Positions 25,578 to 34,482 are shown, counted from the stretch's first letter. The stretch: DNA of 64,000 nucleotides from Microcystis aeruginosa FD4 (GCF_009792235.1 NZ_CP046973.1:4588001-4652000), one strand, 5' to 3'. The notes: generated by a model not told the origin, from the letters alone. A program made the numbers and translations.

Positions 25578-26918
25578 TTAACCAGAAAACTTATAGGTTA
25601 ATACCACATTGATATTAGCTGCCAGCAGGGCCAAGAAGAGCAGGAAAGTAAAGCGATCAATCCAGAATTTTTTAAAGAGACCAAAGATATCCTTGAGATA
25701 GAATACTCCCAGAATTGCCGCCGTACCGATCATAAAATAATAGCGACCGTAGGGAGAGGCTAAAATCCAGGCTGTCAGATTGAGATGAATCGACCAAACT
25801 CCCAGAAAGATAAAAATAATTGAGGCAGTTAATCCGTCCGTTTCTTGGCGAAAATCATCGAGAAAGATGCCTAGAATAATAAACATAAACGGATAAAAAG
25901 GAATCATATACCAAGTAAAAAAGTGACTTTGCGCTCCCGTGGCAACTAAAATTAAGGTGTAGAGGATTACCGGTAAAGCGAGTAATCTAACTTGGGGACT
26001 AGCGGGATTCTTCCTGAGAAAGGGTAAGAGGGTTAACCAGCTAAAAATTAACCAACCATCCTCGAAAAATACCGTGGGAGTGATTAGATATTTGACAAAG
26101 TTAAAGTCCTCGAATCGCAGGGATTGTTCTTGAAATATCTTACGAAAGAAATCGTAATCGTAGATAGCACCATAGAGAAAATAGAGAGAGAAAAATAAAG
26201 CACCGATCACAGTCACATAAATCGCTTCTCGTCCTTGTTTTTCGTAAATCAAGAGGACAATTAATAATACTACTAAATAAATAGCTGTTACTTTGACTAA
26301 ACAGGCTAAACCAGCTAAACAAGCGGCGATGTAGAGATATTTTTTCTGCTTAGTTTGATAGTATTGCCAATAAAGTAAGACAACCAATAAGCACAAAACA
26401 ATCATTAAATTTTCACTAATAGCTAACCGAGAGAGAAAAACTGTATTGGGATTGGTGGCATAAATTAAACTAGCGATAATAGCGATCGATAGATTACTCA
26501 ACTTGAGAGCGAGTAAATAGACCAAAACTATAGAAGCAATACCTAAGAGTAAAGAAGGGACTCTAATAATAGTTAAACTGCAATCAAAAAAAGTCTTTGC
26601 TCCTCCTAAAAGGGCAAATAAACCCACCAATAAACCAAATAAAGGAGGATGATCAAACCAGGGAGTCACCAATCGATAACGGAGATTTTTCGCTTCCCAA
26701 ACCACCGTAGGAAAATTATCCGTGGGACTCAACCATGACCAACTGGTGGGGATACCCGTTTGTAATAAACTCATGCCACTCCAAGCAAAAGCATATTCGT
26801 CAGAAGTCCAATTATCTGGAGGCAAAGAATCATAATTATAGATTCGCAAAAAAGCACCTAAGCAGGTGATAATTGCTCCAATAAACCAATGTTTATGGAC
26901 AGTCAAAAAGCTGGGCAT
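25578..26918 (-). CDS. Glycosyltransferase family 39 (ArnT/PMT-like) membrane protein
   Basis: A 446-residue protein with about eleven TM helices. The first periplasmic loop carries SDEYAFAWSG with an acidic pair, and the later VTPWFDHPPLFGLL motif is typical of GT39 enzymes. These use polyprenyl-phosphate sugars outside the cytoplasm. The acceptor is unknown. It is divergent from the FGE-like gene with about 90 bases between starts, and a polyprenyl-phosphate glycosyltransferase gene lies two genes away, so the two may supply and use the same lipid-linked sugar. The ATG is at 26916-26918. Confidence 0.88.
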   Translation of the reverse strand: MPSFLTVHKHWFIGAIITCLGAFLRIYNYDSLPPDNWTSDEYAFAWSGMSLLQTGIPTSWSWLSPTDNFPTVVWEAKNLRYRLVTPWFDHPPLFGLLVGLFALLGGAKTFFDCSLTIIRVPSLLLGIASIVLVYLLALKLSNLSIAIIASLIYATNPNTVFLSRLAISENLMIVLCLLVVLLYWQYYQTKQKKYLYIAACLAGLACLVKVTAIYLVVLLIVLLIYEKQGREAIYVTVIGALFFSLYFLYGAIYDYDFFRKIFQEQSLRFEDFNFVKYLITPTVFFEDGWLIFSWLTLLPFLRKNPASPQVRLLALPVILYTLILVATGAQSHFFTWYMIPFYPFMFIILGIFLDDFRQETDGLTASIIFIFLGVWSIHLNLTAWILASPYGRYYFMIGTAAILGVFYLKDIFGLFKKFWIDRFTFLLFLALLAANINVVLTYKFSG

Positions 26919-27005
26919 CGATTATTAAGGATAAGTGGCAGTGACCAAACAAGAGTCAGAATTTCATGGTATACTAGATGGGGTGATAATGACAGAAAAA
27001 TCGGG

Positions 27006-28001
27006 ATGATTAAAGTAAACAGACGTAAATTTGGCCAGTGGATCAGTCTGATCGGTGCAGGAGTCGGCCTGGCAGCGATTCTAGATAGAAAAAATATTTT
27101 TTCCCCCTCCAGCGCTACGGCAATCATCCCCCCGCAACCCCCCCAAAATTCCTCTTTCCCCCCCCGACAAAGCTTTTCCTTTGAAACCGTTACTCTCGAT
27201 CCTAGCGGTTTCGTGATCGAGCGCAATTCCCGTAGTGCCGAATACTACAGGGAAACCCTTGCGGGATTAGAGATGATTGCTATCCCTGCTGGCACTTTTA
27301 TCATGGGGACACCGGACGGAGAAAAAGGAGACTTTACCGGTAGTGATAAACCCCAGCGCTCAGTCAAGGTAAACAGTTTTTACCTGAGTAAATACCCGAT
27401 AACCCAAAAACAATGGCAAATTGTCGCTAATATGCCCAAAATTAACCGCGATTTAACCCCTAATCCCTCTCACTTTCAAGGGGATAACTTACCCGTCGAT
27501 AGCATCTCTTGGTATGATGCGATCGAGTTTTGCGAGCGACTTTCCAGGGCCACCGGCAGAAACTATCGACTCCCAAGCGAGGCACAATGGGAATATGCTT
27601 GTCGTGCCGGCACTACCACACCCTTCTACTTTGGTGCCACCCTTACCAGTGAATTCGCTAACTACTATGCCATTAAATTTCCCTACGCAGTGGAAAGAGA
27701 GAGCGAATTTCGAGCTAAAACCACCCCTGTAGGCAGTTTTCCCCCAAATGCCTTCGGATTGTACGATTTACACGGTGGTTTATACGAATGGTGTGCCGAT
27801 CCTTGGCATCGCAATTATAACAATGCTCCCAGCGATGACCAAGTATGGCCGGCCGATCCTAATAGCACCGGCAATCGTTATCGCGTCCTGCGCGGGGGTG
27901 GTTGGGGGACAGAATTGAGGGAATGTCGCTCCGCTAGTCGGGGCCAATTTAGCCCCGATCATCGCTATAGTGTATTAGGATTCCGCATCGCCAGTAGTTA
28001 G
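27006..28001 (+). CDS. Tat-exported formylglycine-generating-enzyme-like protein
   Basis: A 331-residue protein. The start MIKVNRRKFGQWISLIGAG is a twin-arginine leader with a hydrophobic core, followed by a Pro-rich linker. The FGE-sulfatase fold shows IPAGTFIMGTPDGEKGD, YPITQKQWQIV, VDSISWYDAIEFCERL, YRLPSEAQWEYACRAGT, GLYDLHGGLYEWCADPW and RGGGWG. FGE oxidises a sulfatase Cys to formylglycine, but many bacterial relatives only bind ligands or act in other oxidations. No sulfatase gene is near. I chose the ATG at 27006 because it begins the leader; the frame is open 39 codons upstream. Confidence 0.85.
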   Translation: MIKVNRRKFGQWISLIGAGVGLAAILDRKNIFSPSSATAIIPPQPPQNSSFPPRQSFSFETVTLDPSGFVIERNSRSAEYYRETLAGLEMIAIPAGTFIMGTPDGEKGDFTGSDKPQRSVKVNSFYLSKYPITQKQWQIVANMPKINRDLTPNPSHFQGDNLPVDSISWYDAIEFCERLSRATGRNYRLPSEAQWEYACRAGTTTPFYFGATLTSEFANYYAIKFPYAVERESEFRAKTTPVGSFPPNAFGLYDLHGGLYEWCADPWHRNYNNAPSDDQVWPADPNSTGNRYRVLRGGGWGTELRECRSASRGQFSPDHRYSVLGFRIASS

Positions 28002-28078
28002 CTAAAAATTCTGGTTTCAACAACTTTGCCGGTAAATTGTGCGTCTCTAAACCTGTCTTAGTCTGTGAGTGTAAGCGA

Positions 28079-29341
28079 GTGACCAACTCCCCACCCTATC
28101 CCTTTTTAACCACCCCCGTCGGCTCTTTGCAAATTCCTTTTTTAGAGCAAATTGAAGGAATTATTCGCAATAATAGTTATATTCTCAAGGATAAACCCCA
28201 GTTACTCAAATTATCTCTAGTCATTCCCACCTATAACGAGCGAGATAACGTTATTCCCCTAGTCGAGAATCTCAGTCAATTACTCGATCAAAAAATTCCC
28301 GATCAGTATGAACTAATTATCGTCGATGATGACAGTCCCGATCGCACTTGGGAATTAGCCAGCAAATTAACCCCAGATTACCCGCAACTACGGGTGATGC
28401 GTCGTCAGGGAGAAAAAGGATTAGCGTCGGCAGTGGTGCGGGGTTGGCAAGGGTCAAGGGGTGAGATACTAGGAGTAATCGATGGAGATTTGCAACATCC
28501 CCCCGAAATTCTCTATAATCTCCTCGAAACTATCGAAAAAGGAGCCGATTTAGCTCTTGCTAGTCGTCACGTCGAAGGGGGAGGAGTGAGCGAGTGGAGT
28601 CTGCTGCGAAGATTTCTCTCCCGCGGCGCCCAAATTCTTGGTTTAATTCTACTGCCAGAGGTGGTCGGTCGCGTCTCCGATCCCATGAGCGGTTACTTTA
28701 TGGTCCGCCGTCAAGCGATCGCTGGTTTGATTCTCAATCCCACCGGTTACAAAATTTTACTAGAAGTCATCGGCAAAGGCCGCATCGAAACTATCGGAGA
28801 AGTGGGTTATGTCTTCCAAGAGCGGCAAGAGGGGGAAAGTAAGGTAACTTGGAAACAATGGCTAGAATATATCTTCCATCTGCTGCGTTTGCGCTCTCAA
28901 AAGCCTCTCAGATTTTTAGATGCAATTGTCAATCTACCTTTAGATAGATTTATTCGCTTCGGTTTAGTGGGATTAACCGGGGTTTTTGTCGATATGGCCT
29001 TTCTCTATCTTCTCAGTGATCCCGCCGCTTTGGGTTGGGGATTAACCCGCAGTAAAATCATCGCCGCCGAATTAGCAATTATTAATAATTTTATCTGGAA
29101 TGATCGCTGGACTTTTGGCGATTTATCCGCTCGTCAACGGGGTTGGAATAAACGCTGGAAAAGATTTTTCAAGTTCAATTTGATCTGTTTAGCCGGTTTA
29201 ATTTTAAACGTGCTGCTGCTCAACCTTCTCTTTAATGGTTTAGGAATCAATCGTTATCTAGCTAACTTTATTGCGATTGCCATCGTTACGGTTTGGAACT
29301 TTTGGGTTAATCTTAAACTCAGTTGGCGGGTGACAAAATAG
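28079..29341 (+). CDS. Polyprenol-phosphate glycosyltransferase (GT2) fused to a GtrA membrane domain
   Basis: The N-terminal GT2 domain has LSLVIPTYNERDNVIPLVE, the acidic IVDDDSPDRTW, VIDGDLQHPPE and the basic QERQEGESK motif of DPM1-like enzymes. From about residue 285 a GtrA-type four-helix domain follows (FGLVGLTGVFVDMAFLYLLS, then NNFIWNDRWTF). Such fusions transfer a sugar from a nucleotide donor to polyprenyl phosphate and help flip it. The start is uncertain: I give the GTG at 28079 (about 420 residues), and a TTG at 28037 is also open. It lies 77 bases after the FGE-like gene on the same strand. Confidence 0.85.
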   Translation: MTNSPPYPFLTTPVGSLQIPFLEQIEGIIRNNSYILKDKPQLLKLSLVIPTYNERDNVIPLVENLSQLLDQKIPDQYELIIVDDDSPDRTWELASKLTPDYPQLRVMRRQGEKGLASAVVRGWQGSRGEILGVIDGDLQHPPEILYNLLETIEKGADLALASRHVEGGGVSEWSLLRRFLSRGAQILGLILLPEVVGRVSDPMSGYFMVRRQAIAGLILNPTGYKILLEVIGKGRIETIGEVGYVFQERQEGESKVTWKQWLEYIFHLLRLRSQKPLRFLDAIVNLPLDRFIRFGLVGLTGVFVDMAFLYLLSDPAALGWGLTRSKIIAAELAIINNFIWNDRWTFGDLSARQRGWNKRWKRFFKFNLICLAGLILNVLLLNLLFNGLGINRYLANFIAIAIVTVWNFWVNLKLSWRVTK

Positions 29342-29644
29342 CCAGCTAGAAGCAAAAAAATGGTTAATTAGGGTTGGCTGAATAAATCTAAAAACCTTGT
29401 TGGATAAAACTTTTAGACTTTTTTAAAATCCAAAAGTGCCAGACATGGGAGTGATCAGGGGGAAAATTCAGGTACTTGACCCCCTGAAAATCGGTAAAAC
29501 CCTACACCCTACACCCACTCTACGATTTCAGAAGTTTAATAAATCTCAGATTATGAACGTCTAAAGTATAGGTGGTGCGTTACGAGGCATTGTTAGCTTG
29601 AAGTTAAAGCGGAAATTTTGGCCGTCTAACGCACCCTACATTAT

Positions 29645-29890
29645 CTGGATGTTGTTAAATTTTCTCTTGACAAAGGCGACTTGACATGATACTATATTCA
29701 CAATGGAAAATCCTTGCGTATGCAGACCCTCTTTTCCAACGCTCTTAACTATGATTGATGTGATTATTGGATTGACTATGATTGGTTCATTCAATCAATC
29801 TTCATCTCTAATCCACTCTTAACTAGGTTCCTAATCACAGTTCATCATTCAATCATTCCAATCACTGTCCCTGGTGGTGGGTTACGAGGG
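29645..29890 (+). repeat. Promoter-bearing repeat with short ORF, copy A
   Basis: It carries TTGACA at 29667-29672, a 17-bp spacer, TACTAT at 29690-29695, and an ATG at 29703 only seven bases further on. The ORF encodes 39 residues (MENPCVCRPSFPTLLTMID, then a hydrophobic VIIGLTMIG, then FNQSSSLIHS) and ends at 29822. Other copies: 30140, 30414, 33923 and 34184. Confidence 0.75.
29703..29822 (+). CDS. Repeat-encoded 39-residue hydrophobic peptide, copy A (hypothetical)
   Basis: The peptide has a Cys-containing head, MENPCVCRPSF, a hydrophobic middle (LLTMIDVIIGLTMIG) and a polar Ser-rich tail. It has no Shine-Dalgarno sequence; the ATG lies about where transcription would start from the consensus promoter at 29667-29695, so translation would be leaderless. 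Four copies keep the frame: 29703, 30209, 33996 and 34252. Whether it is translated is unknown. Size, hydrophobicity and multi-copy tandem layout recall type I toxin peptides, but no antisense RNA is shown. Confidence 0.3.
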   Translation: MENPCVCRPSFPTLLTMIDVIIGLTMIGSFNQSSSLIHS

Positions 29891-30139
29891 GACTTGCGCT
29901 TTGATAATGTACCTTTTGGGCGAACGCAGTTCGCCCCTACATTGTGGACAAAATCCGTTACTGTAGGGGCGCAATGCTTGCGCCCTCCGCGCGGAGGGGG
30001 TTTGCTGATCACCCTAAGTAGGGGGAGAGCCTTCGAGATGTTAGGGACTTGCGCTTTGATCATGTGCCATCTGGCTGGTCTGGTTCTTCTACAGAGCGAT
30101 TTTCAAAGCTGGGATATTATTCCTACGCAAGTCCCTAGG

Positions 30140-30413
30140 TTTTACTAAATCTGGATTTTGTCAAATTTTCTCTTGACAAAGGCGACTTGACATGATATTA
30201 TATTCATAATGGAAAATCCTTGCGTATGCAGACCCTCTTTTCCAACGGTCTTAACTATGATTGATGTGATTATTGGATTGACTATGATTGGTTCATTCAA
30301 TCAATCTTCATCTCTAATCCACTAGGGTTAGGCATTTACTTTTCAGAAACTCTTAACTAGGTCCCTAACCATAGTCCATCACACCAACCACAGTCGATGG
30401 TGCTGCGTTACTA
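30140..30413 (+). repeat. Promoter-bearing repeat with short ORF, copy B
   Basis: TTGACA at 30173-30178, 17-bp spacer, TATTAT at 30196-30201, ATG at 30209. The ORF has 38 residues and ends at 30325 with an early TAG created by a small insertion. It differs from copy A by one residue in the core (PTVLT instead of PTLLT). Confidence 0.75.
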
Positions 30414-30541
30414 GGTTTTACTAAATCCTGATTTGAAAAAATTTTCTCTTGACAAAGGCCCCTTGACATGATATTATATTCATAATGGAAAATCCGTGCG
30501 TATGCAGACGCTATTTTCAAGAGTCAAATACTCCCCATTGA
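30414..30541 (+). repeat. Promoter-bearing repeat, truncated copy C
   Basis: The promoter is intact (TTGACA 30449-30454, TATTAT 30472-30477) and the ATG at 30485 is kept. The copy diverges after MENPCVCR, and its 18-residue frame stops at 30541, seven bases from the TPR remnant. Confidence 0.7.
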
Positions 30542-30548
30542 AGTTTCC

Positions 30549-31260
30549 TTAGAAACCCAATCTCCTCAGTAACCACCGCAAGCCTAACCAGAGGCTATAA
30601 AAGGGTAGAATTAACAATATCAGAACCCCTTGTAGCAATCTTCCTAATAGCTGTTTTCCGGGATGAGGGGGTTTTGGTTTCAACATCTCCACCACCTCCT
30701 CAGGAAACCGTTGTCTTAATTCTGCTTCGGGTAATTGGGATAACATCATCAGATAATTCCGATAAAAGGTTTGGGTATGGGGATGATTGTCTCCCAAGAG
30801 TTGTTTTTTCAAATCTAATGCTTCTAGATAGGGCTGGCTGAATAAATGTGAAATGTAGGCAAGGTAAGGGTTTTGTGGCTTTTCTCGTGAAACAGGTGCC
30901 AGATTTTGAGAGAATCGTGCTTCAAAACCTTGCCTCTTCATCAGCCCGCGTCCTGTAGGGGCGAAGCATTCGGATAGAAAATCTACGGTTTCACCGATAG
31001 GTTATTGCCCGAATGCTTCGCCCGTACTTTTTCAGCAAACCCTAGATAGAGAGGTTCTGCTTCTGAGTATCTACCTTGGGAATCGTACAAGAGTGCTAAA
31101 TTGTTGAGGGAACTTGCCACATAGGGAGGATTTTCCCCTAATAGTCGTTGATACAATTCTAAAGCTTGTAAATAGAGGGGTTCTGACTTCTGACTTCCGC
31201 TATATGTACCTTCCTTGAGATGAGTATAATTCTGCTAAATTGTTGAGGAAAGTTGCTACA
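30549..31260 (-). pseudogene. C-terminal TPR remnants of a broken NB-ARC/TPR gene
   Basis: On the minus strand, TPR sequence typical of NB-ARC-TPR proteins is readable: LYQRLLGENPPYVASSLNNL and LLYDSQGRYSEAEPLYL at about 31040-31195. A further diverged repeat with two frameshifts lies to about 31260. The last repeat, YLEALDLKKQLLGDNHPHTQ, and a C-terminal membrane tail, LILLILPFYSLWLGL, follow at 30549-30850. The two parts are split by palindromic repeats (30850-31035, including GGCGAAGCATTCGG...CCGAATGCTTCGCC). The N-terminal ATPase part is at 34483-35778. Confidence 0.75.
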
Positions 31261-31284
31261 TATTACTGTAACATTAGGGTTTTT

Positions 31285-32028
31285 GGCTCTCTTGGGTTTG
31301 GTGGGTAAAATGTATTCTAAGATACAGTCCTGCTGGCGCGGGAGTGGAAGAAACCACACCAGACACAGAGGACACAAAGATCGATCCTCTGTAAGTTAAA
31401 CTGATCACACAGAACCTAGAAGATTTCGAGAAAAAGCTAAACCTACCAAACCTGGGGCGTAAACTCCGCATCGTTTAAAATTATTACATTTTCCCCTGAC
31501 TGCACCAACACAAATAAACCCTGACGACAAGCGTAACTCGCCACCTCATCGGGAACAATCATCGCTGCCACCGCTCCCAAGGCCTTTACGTCTCGAAAAC
31601 GAGGCATTAACCGCTTAAACTTAGCCAAACGTTGTAAATGCTCATCCACATCCCTTTGAGTTAACTTACTTTTGACCTCCACTAAAATGGCATCCGTATC
31701 ATTCACTACCAATAGATCAATCTCTAAACCCTCATTATCCCGTTTTACCGAAATGCCAGGGTGAAACTCATGGACATCAATACCCCGCTCCTGAAACAGA
31801 CGCACCACCGCAGGACGCACTTGCCACTCGACAAACTCTCCTAAACGATTACCCAACTTCCCAATCTGCTGACTAACCCTGTTAATTTGTTTATCCGTTT
31901 CTTTTTGAGCTTGGGATAACTCTTGTTGGGATTGGGATAACTCTTGTTGGGATTGAGCTAATTGCTTTAGTATTGCCCGAATGTCTTCAATAGTGGCTGT
32001 CATAATGAATTTTCTCAAGTTAAAGTGA
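31285..32028. repeat. Direct duplication of about 0.74 kb, copy 1
   Basis: It starts GGCTCTCTTGGGTTTGGTGGG and ends CTCAAGTTAAAGTGA. It is nearly identical to 32090-32813; the main difference is one extra 21-base coding unit (QELSQSQ). Each copy holds one PD-(D/E)XK-like gene. Confidence 0.9.
31443..32003 (-). CDS. Coiled-coil plus PD-(D/E)XK nuclease-like protein (DUF3782-type), copy 1
   Basis: A 186-residue protein. Residues 1-65 are a coiled coil with tandem heptads QELSQSQ/QELSQAQ. The C-terminal part has the restriction-endonuclease-like pattern EIDLLVVNDTDAILVEVKSKL (E/D...D...ExK) followed by QRDVDEHLQRL. This layout is common in cyanobacteria in many copies; the molecular role is not known. 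The ATG at 32001-32003 is preferred to a TTG five codons upstream. It sits in a direct duplication inside the broken NB-ARC/TPR locus. Confidence 0.8.
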   Translation of the reverse strand: MTATIEDIRAILKQLAQSQQELSQSQQELSQAQKETDKQINRVSQQIGKLGNRLGEFVEWQVRPAVVRLFQERGIDVHEFHPGISVKRDNEGLEIDLLVVNDTDAILVEVKSKLTQRDVDEHLQRLAKFKRLMPRFRDVKALGAVAAMIVPDEVASYACRQGLFVLVQSGENVIILNDAEFTPQVW

Positions 32029-32089
32029 TGTAGCCTGTACTCAAGGGATTTAGTATAATTTTAGCGTTGATTATTGGCAGGAGTGGAAT

Positions 32090-32813
32090 CGGCTCTCTTG
32101 GGTTTGGTGGGTAAAATGTATTCTAAGATACAGTCCTGCTGGCGCGGGAGTGGAAGAAACCACACCAGACACAGAGGACACAAAGATCGATCCTCTGTAA
32201 GTTAAACTGATCACACAGAACCTAGAAGATTTCGAGAAAAAGCTAAACCTACCAAACCTGGGGCGTAAACTCCGCATCGTTTAAAATTATTACATTTTCC
32301 CCTGACTGCACCAACACAAATAAACCCTGACGACAAGCGTAACTCGCCACCTCATCGGGAACAATCATCGCTGCCACCGCTCCCAAGGCCTTTACGTCTC
32401 GAAAACGAGGCATTAACCGCTTAAACTTAGCCAAACGTTGTAAATGCTCATCCACATCCCTTTGAGTTAACTTACTTTTGACCTCCACTAAAATGGCATC
32501 CGTATCATTCACTACCAATAGATCAATCTCTAAACCCTCATTATCCCGTTTTACCGAAATGCCAGGGTGAAACTCATGGACATCAATACCCCGCTCCTGA
32601 AACAGACGCACCACCGCAGGACGCACTTGCCACTCGACAAACTCTCCTAAACGATTACCCAACTTCCCAATCTGCTGACTAACCCTGTTAATTTGTTTAT
32701 CCGTTTCTTTTTGAGCTTGGGATAACTCTTGTTGGGATTGAGCTAATTCCTTTAGTATTGCCCGAATGTCTTCAATAGTGGCTGTCATAATGAATTTTCT
32801 CAAGTTAAAGTGA
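32090..32813. repeat. Direct duplication of about 0.74 kb, copy 2
   Basis: Second copy of 31285-32028, 61 bases upstream in the direction of transcription. It is nearly identical at DNA level, which suggests a recent event. Confidence 0.9.
32249..32788 (-). CDS. Coiled-coil plus PD-(D/E)XK nuclease-like protein (DUF3782-type), copy 2
   Basis: A 179-residue twin of the protein at 31443-32003, identical apart from the missing heptad QELSQSQ and one residue in the first helix (KELAQ instead of KQLAQ). The acidic and Lys residues of the nuclease-like core are kept. The ATG is at 32786-32788. Both copies have kept open frames, so either both are in use or the duplication is very young. Confidence 0.8.
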   Translation of the reverse strand: MTATIEDIRAILKELAQSQQELSQAQKETDKQINRVSQQIGKLGNRLGEFVEWQVRPAVVRLFQERGIDVHEFHPGISVKRDNEGLEIDLLVVNDTDAILVEVKSKLTQRDVDEHLQRLAKFKRLMPRFRDVKALGAVAAMIVPDEVASYACRQGLFVLVQSGENVIILNDAEFTPQVW

Positions 32814-33136
32814 AATTTTCTCTATTATAGCCCGATCGCTTTTTCTCCCTTGAAGTAACCGTTCAGGGGGGGACAAAATCTAGTAATCTAAGGGGCATGG
32901 ATGAGAAGCGCCTACGGCAATCCCATAATAAGTCTAAACTGTGATTTAAATCATTGAATGAATACTATGATTGTGCTGTATTTAGCAAGTCTTCATCAAT
33001 AATCAATCATAGTCCATCCCATAATCCCATCAATCACAGTTAAGACGATGATTGTTGATGTTGTCGCATCATTTGTAAACTTTTCCGAATTTGAACAATA
33101 GTAGAGTGATTTTTCCTAATAGTCGTTGACTCCATT
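32814..33136. other. Gap with decayed repeat and TPR debris
   Basis: At 32990-33060 the sequence contains AATCATAGTCCATCCCATAATCCCATCAATCACAGTTAAGAC-like sequence, the reverse of the core of the promoter-bearing repeat. At 33100-33130 is a short TPR relic (reverse of QRLLGENH). No gene. Confidence 0.5.
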
Positions 33137-33562
33137 TTATAGTAGTTCTATTTTTTGAAAAAGAATAATAAAACCTTCTTGGGTAAAGTGCTTGTCATGG
33201 GTAAGCACTTCAAAAATATCCATTTGTTGCATAATTACCATTGATATGCAGTCTGTAATGCTATAACCTTTGTCTGACCGTTGTTTATATAATTCAAAAC
33301 CTAATTGACGTAATTCTGGTGTATAGGAAATAACTTTTATTGTTTTTTCCCGTAGCATTTGCGTACACATCAAGAGTGCTTTCTGTCTCATAATGGTTCC
33401 TCTAGATGAAGCATAGTTCAGTATCTCATCAATAATGCCATCTGTTGTTATTAGCTGATCATTGATACAATTATGAGCATAATTAAGCGCGATTTGATGC
33501 CAGTCATCTTTGGGGTTGAGTAAAGCGATCCAATAAAAGGTGTCGGCAAAAATTTGCTTCAT
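33137..33562 (-). CDS. PIN-domain protein (VapC-like toxin)
   Basis: A 141-residue PIN protein: IFADTFYWIALLNPKDDWH with the first Asp, TTDGIIDEILNY, YSITDCISMVIMQQ and LTHDKHFTQEGF supply the expected acidic residues. The ATG at 33560-33562 lies 2 bases after the stop of the small upstream gene, the usual spacing of an antitoxin-toxin pair. It is likely an RNase toxin. It lies within the shattered NB-ARC locus, as an inserted module. Confidence 0.85.
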   Translation of the reverse strand: MKQIFADTFYWIALLNPKDDWHQIALNYAHNCINDQLITTDGIIDEILNYASSRGTIMRQKALLMCTQMLREKTIKVISYTPELRQLGFELYKQRSDKGYSITDCISMVIMQQMDIFEVLTHDKHFTQEGFIILFQKIELL

Positions 33563-33564
33563 GG

Positions 33565-33807
33565 TTAATGTTTAGGAGTACCGTAAATATAATGATCATG
33601 TTGTTCTGCACTATCAGTTGGTAAGGTATCTAAAACTTCTTGAGGAATATCAGCAGTGAGTTCTTCTATAAATTGTGCGAAAGGTTTAGATTGTTCTTGC
33701 GATCGATGATGTTTGATTTTGGCTAATAATAAAAAGTCAAAAACTTCTTCTATTACCTCATCGGATACTGTTTCAATTTCATGAATTAGTTGTTCTTTAA
33801 TAGTCAT
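33565..33807 (-). CDS. Antitoxin partner of the PIN-domain protein
   Basis: An 80-residue acidic protein, MTIKEQLIHEIETVSDEVIEEVFDF at the start and a variable tail. It resembles the short DUF2281-like antitoxins found upstream of PIN toxins in cyanobacteria. The ATG is at 33805-33807. Assignment rests on composition and on tight linkage with the PIN gene. Confidence 0.7.
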   Translation of the reverse strand: MTIKEQLIHEIETVSDEVIEEVFDFLLLAKIKHHRSQEQSKPFAQFIEELTADIPQEVLDTLPTDSAEQHDHYIYGTPKH

Positions 33808-33859
33808 AATTTTACCTTTGTAAGTTCTTCAAATATAGCCTATATCAGTTATCAGTCAT

Positions 33860-33922
33860 TAATTCAATTATAGTCCATCACACAATCATTACAACCACAG
33901 TCGATGATAGGTCGTGGGTTAC
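33860..33922 (+). repeat. End fragment of a promoter-bearing repeat
   Basis: It matches only the 3' part of the unit (TAGTCCATCACACAATCATT...CACAGTCGATGATAGGTCGTGGGTTACTAC) and is directly followed by a full unit. Confidence 0.5.
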
Positions 33923-34183
33923 TACGTTTTACTAAATCCTGATTTGAAAAAATTTTCTCTTGACAAAGGCGGCTTGACATGATATTATATTCATAATGGA
34001 AAATCCGTGCGTATGCAGACCCTCTTTTCCAATGGTCTTAACTATGATTGATGTGATTATTGGATTGACTATGATTGGTTCATTCAATCAATCTTCATCT
34101 CTAATCCACTCTTAACTAGGTTCCTAATCACAGTCCATCAGATGATTACATCAACCACTGTCGATGGTGCTGCGTTACTACGT
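33923..34183 (+). repeat. Promoter-bearing repeat with short ORF, copy D
   Basis: TTGACA 33960-33965, 17-bp spacer, TATTAT 33983-33988, ATG 33996. The 39-residue ORF ends at 34115 and differs by PMVLT in the core. It is in direct tandem with copy E. Confidence 0.75.
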
Positions 34184-34440
34184 TTTACTAAATCCTGATT
34201 TGAAAAAATTTTCTCTTGACAAAGGCGGCTTGACATGATATTATATTCATAATGGAAAATCCGTGCGTATGCAGACCCTCTTTTCCAATGGTCTTAACTA
34301 TGATTGATGTGATTATTGGATTGACTATGATTGGTTCATTCAATCAATCTTCATCTCTAATCCACTCTTAACTAGGTTCCTAATCACAGTCCATCATTCA
34401 ATCATTCCAATCACTGTCGATGGTGGTGGGTTACGAGGGA
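34184..34440 (+). repeat. Promoter-bearing repeat with short ORF, copy E
   Basis: TTGACA 34216-34221, 17-bp spacer, TATTAT 34239-34244, ATG 34252, stop at 34371. It is nearly identical to copy D. The unit ends beside the truncated 3' end of the NB-ARC gene. Confidence 0.75.
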
Positions 34441-34482
34441 TTGTTAGCTTGAACCCACATTCCGCACCCTAGGTTTTACTTA

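Larger units (their letters stand above)
29342..30548. other. 1.2-kb repeat-filled gap
   Basis: It contains a MITE-like segment starting AGGGTTGGCTGAATAAATC (about 29370), a GTGCGTTAC...GTAACGCACC-type palindrome (29573-29640), three copies of the promoter-bearing repeat (see separate entries), and GGGCGAACGCAGTTCGCCCCTAC palindromes (about 29917-29985). No ordinary gene is seen. Confidence 0.6.

Noticed and set aside
29894..30148. ORF of 84 codons over GGGCGAACGCAGTTCGCCC palindromes
   Set aside because: It is made of dispersed palindromic repeats, on both strands alike.
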